Positions 58,191-64,000 of a DNA stretch of 64,000 bases are shown here, piece after piece. This stretch comes from Isoetes taiwanensis (Eukaryota > Streptophyta > Lycopodiopsida > Isoetales > Isoetaceae). The notes beneath the pieces were generated by a model. The model saw nothing but the letters and a program-made list of their open reading frames with translations. It ran no database searches and was not told where the DNA came from. The stretch's first letter is position 1; every line of letters begins with the position of its first letter. The stretch is taken from positions 11,820,028-11,884,027 of the forward strand of contig JAJEKV010000014.1 in the NCBI GenBank assembly GCA_021234155.1, read 5' to 3'. The translations under genes were made by a program, and so were the position numbers.

Positions 58191-61100
58191 TCAATGTAAA
58201 AAGAGGGACAAGCAAGCATGCTGGTCCCAATACCTTTTCAGGTGCAAGATATTGATAGGATTTGGCAGTGTCATTCCTGAAGCAACCTCTTGTAACCAAT
58301 AAGAATTAGTACCTGCAGGATCCAACACTACAAAGGGCCCTTCCCAAATATTATCAAATTTGCCAGCTGAATCCTCCTTTGACTTGTTCCATTTGAGAAC
58401 AAGCTCTCCTTTCTCAAAGGTGCCTTGTATTTTGTGTGCAGCCTTGAATGCAGCCAGATCTTTAGCCTTTTTCAGCAAGTTTGTGTTCTCATCTTCCATT
58501 CTGTACTCATCCAAATGTAACAGGGCATCCAGTCTTTCCTGTAAGGCATGTTCAAAAGGTAAGCACATTTTGTGAGCAAATCTCAAGGAAGGTAATTCAA
58601 GTTCTACTGGTAGAACTGCTTCTATGCCATAAACCAAATTGGAAGGTGTATGATTTGTAGCTGTTTTGATAGTGACTCTATAAGCCCAAAGTGCATCCAC
58701 TATTTTGATATGCCAATCCCTTTTGTTAATCTCCACTGTCTTCTGCAAGATATTTTTCAACACTTTGTTAGTAGCTTCAGCTTGTCCATTACCCTGAGGA
58801 TAATATGAAGAACTTTTGGTGTGTTTGACCTTCAAAATGCTCAACAAATTAGCAATGACTTCATTAACAAAGGGGGTACCTCTATCAGAATGTATCTGGA
58901 AAGGAATACCAAATCTGGAGCAAACAAATTCATGTAAAAACCTTGCAGTTGTGAGGGCATTAGCTTGCCTCAAAGGTATAGCCTCTGCCCATTTAGTAAA
59001 ATAATCTGTGGCCACAATGATATGCTGATGTTGACCTGCAGAAGAAGGATTAATAGGGCCAATATAATCTAATCCCCAAACCTGAAAGGGCCCTGTAGAT
59101 ATGATGGGATTAAGGGCAGCTGGAAGTAAAATTCTTTTGCTAAAGATTTGGCATTGATGGCAAGTCTTTATAATCTCATAACAATCTTTAAAAACAGTAG
59201 GCCAATAGTATCCAGACCTGAGAATTTTTTTTGCTGTAGTATCACCAGCAAAATGCCCTCCACAAATACCTTTGTGCATTTCCCTAATGATCAGAGCAGA
59301 CTCACTTTCATTCACACACCTCAACAAGACTCCATCTCGGTTGACTTTGCACAAGACATTGTCTATCATCTTGAATTGTCTGCATTTTTCTTTGAGTCTC
59401 CTTTTTTGGTTTGAAGTTAGGCTTGAAGAGATGGTTCCATGTTGTAAGAAGTCTCTAATAGGTTGTTGCCATCCCCCATCAGCTTGATCTTCTGGAGTTA
59501 CCTCTACATGAGCTACTGCAAGTGAAATGTCAGCAGTATCCAACTCATCTTCATGGTCAAAAAATATATAAGGCAAGTAAAGGCTAGGACTTCGTACCAA
59601 ATGTAATTCTTTTACAGAAATATCATAACTTTGCAACTTACAAGCCCATCTTTGGATTTTTGGCTTGCTGGTTGCCTTACCAAACAGTAGACCCATTGGA
59701 TTTTGCTTCATGTAGACTTGGACTTGACTCTTCAGAAGCAAGTGTCCTTGCTTATTGATAAGAAACATGAGGACAGCAGCACTTTTTTCTATTCTGGTAT
59801 ATCTCTCCTCTAGAGCAGACCATTGCTTACTTGCAAACACTATGGTATGCTTATCCTGCAAAATGGCTAACCCTATAGCTTTTTTAGTAACAGTAATATA
59901 AACTTCAAATGGCATATTCAAATCTGGTTTTCTCAAAAGTGTGGCTTCACATATGGATAGAATGAGAAAGTCAAAAGCCTCTTGGCATTCTGAAGTCCAT
60001 GTGATAGGTATATGCTTACTTTCAGACTTGGAGAACTTACCTACCCTTGTCAATCTAGAAATGGGGCTCAAAATATGAGCAAAATTAGGAATATACATCC
60101 TGAGAAAACTTGTCATACCAACAAAACTTTTGACCTGTTTTAGATTCTTGGGAGGTGCTAATTTTTTGAGGGCTTCAATCTTGTCTTGAGCAACTTGAAT
60201 GCCTTGGCTGGATACTTCATGCCCTAAGAGTTGTCCTTTTGATGCAAAAAAGATGCATTTCTTTGGATTTAGATTGACTCCTGAACTCCTGCACAAAGAA
60301 CAAATTTTTGCAAGTAGCTCCACATGATTAGATGGATGAGAGCCTAAGCAAAGGTCATCTAAGTACACCCTGAACTCTTCAGCAGACATTGATTTGAAAA
60401 TAACATCCATTGCCCTTTGGAAGGTAGCTGGAGCATTCATCAAACCAAAAGGCATTCTTTTCATAGCATATGTACCCCAGGGAGTGATAAAAGAAGTTTT
60501 TGGCTGGTCTTCTTCTTTGATGCTGATCTGGTTGAATCCTGAGAATCCATCCAAAAATGAATACACTTCTTTACCTGCTACAGCATATAGGATCTCTTCT
60601 AAAAAAGGCAAAGGGTAACAATCCTTGATGGTGGCTTTGTTGAGATCTCGATAATCAATGCAAATTCTTAAAGCACCACTTTTCTTCTCTACAGGAACAA
60701 TGCAAGATACCCATTCTGGATTAATGATTTCAATAATCACACCTGCATCTAACATCTTATTCAATTCATCCTTTATTAACCCCATAAGTGAAGCATTAAT
60801 TCTCCTCAATTTTTGAAAGACAGGTTTACAACCTTCCTTGATTTTAATTTCAAATTGGCATACCTCAGTTTTGATACCTGATAGTTCTGAATAGTCCCAA
60901 GCAAACACATCTTTTCTTTCTTCAAAAAACATTTGTATGCTCTCCCTGTTTTGATATTCAATCAGATCTCTAACAAACAGAGTTCTAGGTGTACCATTTT
61001 TTGTGATCACAATCTCCGCAGTATCTTTTTTTTCTGATGCATCAATGGTCAAAATAGGACAGAGTGCTTTTACTTCATTGTCATCAAGGTCATCTTCAGG

Positions 61101-61373
61101 AATAGCTCCCTCAGTCAAATGTGACATGAGAGTTTCCCTACACAAGGCATCAGCCTCAAAATTTTTTTCCCTTGGGATATGAGTGATCCTCCATGAAGCA
61201 AAACTTGAGAGCACTCCCATTGCATGATTTTTCAAAAGCTCCATATCTGTATTTTTTGTTTGATAATCTCCTGAAATTTGTCTGCAAATTAATTGTGAAT
61301 CACCATAAATATGGATATTGGCAATATCCATAGCTTTGGCTTCTTGAAGACCTGTAATCAAAGCTTTATACAT
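58191..61373 (-). CDS. Element C pol: end of first RNase H, reverse transcriptase, degenerate RNase H, integrase
   Basis: 1060 open codons. Residues 1-82: end of an RNase H with GDSQL (D25) and NFEADALC (D75). Reverse transcriptase about 180-350, with SFLDGFSGFNQ (272-282) and YLDD (337-340). Connection and second RNase H about 420-600: it keeps IEKSAAVLMFL but has VYITVTKKAIG where the family has a TDAS aspartate, and VQVYMKQNP where it has TDH. Integrase: H700, H707, C738, C741 zinc module; D769, D830, E866 (DD35E); GPY/F module WEGPFVVLDPAGTNSYWL near 1010-1027; no chromodomain. The upstream part of the protein is in another frame because of an 8-base loss at about 61370. Confidence 0.95.
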   Translation of the reverse strand: MYKALITGLQEAKAMDIANIHIYGDSQLICRQISGDYQTKNTDMELLKNHAMGVLSSFASWRITHIPREKNFEADALCRETLMSHLTEGAIPEDDLDDNEVKALCPILTIDASEKKDTAEIVITKNGTPRTLFVRDLIEYQNRESIQMFFEERKDVFAWDYSELSGIKTEVCQFEIKIKEGCKPVFQKLRRINASLMGLIKDELNKMLDAGVIIEIINPEWVSCIVPVEKKSGALRICIDYRDLNKATIKDCYPLPFLEEILYAVAGKEVYSFLDGFSGFNQISIKEEDQPKTSFITPWGTYAMKRMPFGLMNAPATFQRAMDVIFKSMSAEEFRVYLDDLCLGSHPSNHVELLAKICSLCRSSGVNLNPKKCIFFASKGQLLGHEVSSQGIQVAQDKIEALKKLAPPKNLKQVKSFVGMTSFLRMYIPNFAHILSPISRLTRVGKFSKSESKHIPITWTSECQEAFDFLILSICEATLLRKPDLNMPFEVYITVTKKAIGLAILQDKHTIVFASKQWSALEERYTRIEKSAAVLMFLINKQGHLLLKSQVQVYMKQNPMGLLFGKATSKPKIQRWACKLQSYDISVKELHLVRSPSLYLPYIFFDHEDELDTADISLAVAHVEVTPEDQADGGWQQPIRDFLQHGTISSSLTSNQKRRLKEKCRQFKMIDNVLCKVNRDGVLLRCVNESESALIIREMHKGICGGHFAGDTTAKKILRSGYYWPTVFKDCYEIIKTCHQCQIFSKRILLPAALNPIISTGPFQVWGLDYIGPINPSSAGQHQHIIVATDYFTKWAEAIPLRQANALTTARFLHEFVCSRFGIPFQIHSDRGTPFVNEVIANLLSILKVKHTKSSSYYPQGNGQAEATNKVLKNILQKTVEINKRDWHIKIVDALWAYRVTIKTATNHTPSNLVYGIEAVLPVELELPSLRFAHKMCLPFEHALQERLDALLHLDEYRMEDENTNLLKKAKDLAAFKAAHKIQGTFEKGELVLKWNKSKEDSAGKFDNIWEGPFVVLDPAGTNSYWLQEVASGMTLPNPINILHLKRYWDQHACLSLFLH

Positions 61374-62364
61374 TAGAAGTGACTTGAGGAAAAATTCTTC
61401 CTACTTTAGCTAAGAGTTTGTGAGAAGAGTCTTTCAAAATAACAGCAGATGATGCAACATTTAGTTTTTTAGAGATACCTCCATCAAACCATAAGAAACA
61501 TGTTGGTCCTTGTTTGCTGGGAAGTGCACACTCCATAATAAGGGGAACCATTTCATATTTCCTTGGTCTTGTGTTTTTTAACATGTAAGATCCCAAAGGC
61601 TCCTCGATTAGCATTTCTTTAATAAAGTTTACCTCTTCTTTGGAGTCATAGGAGCCTTCTTGGTTGTAAATAGTAGCAGTTTGAGAGCCATTGGAAATGG
61701 TACATCTCCCTTGAGACCAGACTGGCCTAGCATCCACAGTAGCTAACCATCTCCTCCCTAAAAGTAGGTCATAGATATCAGATTCATCTCCTATATCTTC
61801 AAAAGCCACCACAATAAAGTTAGCAGCTACAGTTATGCCTTCTGTATTAACAGGCACTTTAGTCACCACACCAATAGGAGTAATTTTAGCATTATAAAAA
61901 GATCTTAGTAATATAGAAGCTCTCTTGTCCACCTCGAAACCACACTTCTTCATAATGTGATATGGCATGATGTTTTGGGGAGATCCCCCATCAAGTAATA
62001 CATTTGAAAAGGTAAAACCTCCTAGAGCAGCTGAACATGTAAATGCTCCAGGGTCTTCTTCATTCTGTGCTAGAACAAGATCAGTGGCATCAGTGAAGTT
62101 TATACAAGCATTTAATTGTTCACCACTAGTTTGCTGGAGCACCCTTTTTCTGTAGCTGGGTGCAATCTTTAGCAGTGTGAAAAGATCCACACTCACCTTA
62201 GAATTTTTGAGCAAAATATCGACTTCATCAAGGTCTTGGTCTTTCTTACCAAATTTTTGCTGTGGAGGTGGAGCTATCATTTGAGCAGGTGATTCCATTG
62301 TAGGTGATGGAGACCTAGCTGTGGGATGTCTACTCGATTCAGCATGTGTATTGACTTCATTCAT
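61366..62364 (-). CDS. Element C protease and first part of RNase H
   Basis: 332 codons. Residues 1-60 form a linker; the retropepsin active site is NVLLDGGSPQNIMP (D125), with LLLGRRWLATV about 200-210 as the second conserved strand. The RNase H begins at residue 290 with FLWFDGGISKKLN (D294) and stops at TSNV, exactly where sister element B reads TSNVAEYKAL. Compared with B and A, eight bases are missing here. The DGG in place of the usual DTG or DSG is typical of some plant Ty3 lineages. Confidence 0.9.
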   Translation of the reverse strand: MNEVNTHAESSRHPTARSPSPTMESPAQMIAPPPQQKFGKKDQDLDEVDILLKNSKVSVDLFTLLKIAPSYRKRVLQQTSGEQLNACINFTDATDLVLAQNEEDPGAFTCSAALGGFTFSNVLLDGGSPQNIMPYHIMKKCGFEVDKRASILLRSFYNAKITPIGVVTKVPVNTEGITVAANFIVVAFEDIGDESDIYDLLLGRRWLATVDARPVWSQGRCTISNGSQTATIYNQEGSYDSKEEVNFIKEMLIEEPLGSYMLKNTRPRKYEMVPLIMECALPSKQGPTCFLWFDGGISKKLNVASSAVILKDSSHKLLAKVGRIFPQVTSNV

Positions 62365-62509
62365 TCTTCTAGTTTGTCTTTGCCATAACTTCTTGGTCTT
62401 GGGAGCTTCAGAGTCTGGATAAACCTTATTAAAGTACTTGGTTCAGTAAATCTCACAGAGGGCTTAGGTTCTGACCTCTTTTTCTTGTTCCCGCTTGGCA
62501 AAGTATTCT

Positions 62510-63574
62510 TTAACAAAGACATCTAACATCAGTATGACCAACTTCTTTGCAGAAAGAACAAACAGGACATTCTTTTCCAAAGTGGCCTTTCCTATTGCAT
62601 TTAGAACACACTTGCCAATAGCAAATTTTTGATGGATGAGTATTCCTATTGCAATGGATACATTCAGGGTAAGTTTTACCTGTTCTTGCAGTTTTGAGCT
62701 CAACTAGTTGTTTGGTTAATTCTGCTAAAGCCCCAGTAACCTTAGATAGGTCTGATTTAACCTCTGCAACTTGAGAACTAGCTTCCTCCTCCTTAGATTT
62801 CTTCTTTTCTTTTTGTATGGCATAAACTGGAATGGAAGGGTGATGATCATAATGTGCATCAGTAGCATCAGGGTAAAAAGGATCATGGCCATGGTGGGAG
62901 ATATGGTGCTTATCAGGCAAGGTAGAGAGCATTTGAGTCAGATCAGTAGTTTTGGCAAAAACTTTGTATATGGAATCGAATCCTTCAGCAGCTTGGATCT
63001 TAAGCAATTTCCTTTGGATATCTGGTCTCCTTTCCAGACCATTGATGAAAGCAGTTACTAAAAAAAGTGTGGGAATTGTGACCCGTGCTTTTTGACACCT
63101 GCTCATAAATGTGCTAAATCTTTCTTTGTACTGATTCACACTCTCCCCTGCATGTATAGAAAAACTTTGCAATTCATTAACCAAATCTTTGGGAGCAGCT
63201 AACTTACCAAACCTGTCCAGGAATTTCTTGACGAGTTCATCCCATGAGGTGGTACCCATTAACTTCTCATAAGTTAACCAAGCACCAGCTTCACTCTCAT
63301 CTTTGAAACATTTTTCAAATTCTGAAAGCTTGCATCCTTTCTTGAAACCATAATCCCTATAATAGTCTTCAAATATTCTCAAAAAGTTGTTAGCACTCAT
63401 GCTGGAATCAAAGGTAGGCAAAGGAACAGGGACATTCAACTCAAATTGGTATGGCATGTTTTGAAGTAAGCTAGCTGAGAAACTTGAAGGCAATGGCCTT
63501 TCTCTGCAATGGTCTGATAAATCAACATCTTCCAATGGTTCTTGTTCTGCTGGAAATTTTTGCTTTGGAGCCAT
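62510..63574 (-). CDS. Element C gag with three CCHC zinc knuckles
   Basis: Structural polyprotein that packages the element's RNA. I chose the ATG at 63574 (MAPKQKFPAEQEP), since further upstream the open frame runs through the primer site. The capsid-like part reads NNFLRIFEDYYRDYGFKKGC, WLTYEKLMGTTSWDELVKKF and YKERFSTFMSRCQKARV. A charged linker, QKEKKKSKEEEASSQVAEVK, precedes three perfect CX2CX4HX4C knuckles about 14-18 residues apart. The frame ends just after the third knuckle. In element B that position continues into VVKEYFAKQEKEKR, so C has a small frameshift here and gag and pol were probably one long frame. Confidence 0.9.
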   Translation of the reverse strand: MAPKQKFPAEQEPLEDVDLSDHCRERPLPSSFSASLLQNMPYQFELNVPVPLPTFDSSMSANNFLRIFEDYYRDYGFKKGCKLSEFEKCFKDESEAGAWLTYEKLMGTTSWDELVKKFLDRFGKLAAPKDLVNELQSFSIHAGESVNQYKERFSTFMSRCQKARVTIPTLFLVTAFINGLERRPDIQRKLLKIQAAEGFDSIYKVFAKTTDLTQMLSTLPDKHHISHHGHDPFYPDATDAHYDHHPSIPVYAIQKEKKKSKEEEASSQVAEVKSDLSKVTGALAELTKQLVELKTARTGKTYPECIHCNRNTHPSKICYWQVCSKCNRKGHFGKECPVCSFCKEVGHTDVRCLC

Positions 63575-63594
63575 GAGTTCTGAGATCCAGGAAG

Positions 63595-63612
63595 ATCTCG
63601 GTAGAACCTCCA
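63595..63612 (-). other. Primer-binding site of element C (tRNA-Gln)
   Basis: On the minus strand it reads TGGAGGTTCTACCGAGAT, three bases after the LTR. Its complement, ATCTCGGTAGAACCTCCA, is the 3' end of plant-type tRNA-Gln (acceptor strand AGAACC, base T, CCA), recalled from the known tRNA that begins GGTTCTATGG. Most plant Ty3 elements use initiator-Met tRNA. Confidence 0.7.
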
Positions 63613-63615
63613 AAA

Positions 63616-63863
63616 TGTTGACCCTAGACCTGGCTTAAAGGTCAACCACAAGGAACCAATTCGAGTTTTCACTCAAATTGGGGTTAGAACCTCCAGATCA
63701 CTTAAGGTGATCAGTCTGTGCAAGATAATTCCAAAGACAAGTTCAAAAAATTTGAATTCTATACCTTTCCCATTTCCAAAAAATGGCACCTTTGCCAAAA
63801 CAATTGTGGTGTTGAGATGCAGATCGATTTTTTAAGTCAGGCACTGTAGACTTGGTCAAAAAA
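63616..63863 (-). repeat. 5' LTR of element C, first 248 bases only
   Basis: It matches 55357-55604 almost base for base and breaks off after a run of six A. Confidence 0.9.
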
Positions 63864-64000
63864 TGTTAGTTTCAATGGTAAATAATTTTCGTTCAACAAT
63901 ACAAATGTAAATAATTCCTTCTCCCTTGTTCACATCAATACAAGTGTTAAGCAACCATAATATCCTCAATAATCATAGATATTCATATGCTTAAATCATC
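63864..64000. other. Start of an unidentified insertion in the LTR of element C
   Basis: The sequence begins TGTTAG and bears no similarity to the expected LTR continuation. It could be the TG end of another LTR element or a deletion junction. Too little is visible to decide. Confidence 0.4.

Larger units (their letters stand above)
55357..63863 (-). mobile_element. Ty3-type element C, nearly intact, 5' LTR interrupted
   Basis: 3' LTR 55357-57404, interior 57405-63615, first 248 bases of the 5' LTR 63616-63863. After 63863 unrelated sequence begins. Where the two LTRs can be compared they differ at about five positions, all C/T or G/A. The coding part is interrupted only by a frame change between gag and protease and by an 8-base loss in the first RNase H. 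It is the reference copy for the family in this window. Its DGGS protease and dual RNase H point to the Tat-like branch of Ty3 elements. Confidence 0.9.

Overview
This 64 kb window looks like transposon-packed heterochromatin from a plant nuclear genome. The evidence is AT-rich DNA full of Ty3-type LTR retrotransposons, a Rep/helicase Helitron, a CACTA-type terminus, a typical plant Helitron 3' end and a LINE. I found no host gene I can name. The species cannot be told from the sequence. The unusual Ty3 domain order and the L1-type ORF1 of the LINE made me think of a non-angiosperm land plant or a charophyte, but that is inference.

Layout, 1-30 kb: an LTR fragment (1-735); an unidentified broken coding relic (about 1.6-3.0 kb); a 5.9 kb LTR element without recognisable genes (4211-10124); a CACTA-type end (10985-11361); a GC-rich unidentified stretch (13.1-14.3 kb); an isolated Helitron 3' terminus (18877-18904); a small inverted-repeat element (21686-22177); a short-LTR, internally deleted Ty3 element (23869-26497); and a cluster of inverted repeats (26516-26785).

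Layout, 27.4-55.3 kb: one nested stack. A minus-strand Helitron (Rep plus PIF1-like helicase) is split by Ty3 element B (30787-54470, target duplication CGGGT). B is split inside its integrase by element A (34214-48194, duplication AAACT). A is split beside its protease by a plus-strand LINE (40513-44543, duplication AATAAA). Taking the inserts out in that order restores each host sequence. Element C (from 55357) lies immediately upstream of the Helitron. It is the best preserved of the family and is itself interrupted at 63864.

Elements A, B and C form one family. The order is gag with three zinc knuckles, a DGGS protease, an RNase H with intact acidic residues, reverse transcriptase, a second RNase H that has lost its aspartates, and a DD35E integrase. 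The primer-binding site matches tRNA-Gln. This points to the Tat-like dual-RNase-H group, but with the extra RNase H in front of the reverse transcriptase.

The LINE has ORF1 and ORF2 in one frame, separated by a single UAG. Nine bases after it comes a perfect 9-bp stem-loop, which resembles a readthrough signal.

Parts of the window (about 35.1-40.1, 42.2-46.1 and 47.2-47.5 kb, and near 26.4 kb) carry a systematic change of CTG and CAG to CG-like strings relative to sister copies, plus homopolymer length differences. This is probably a base-calling trace of CHG methylation. It means that many apparent frameshifts there may not be real.
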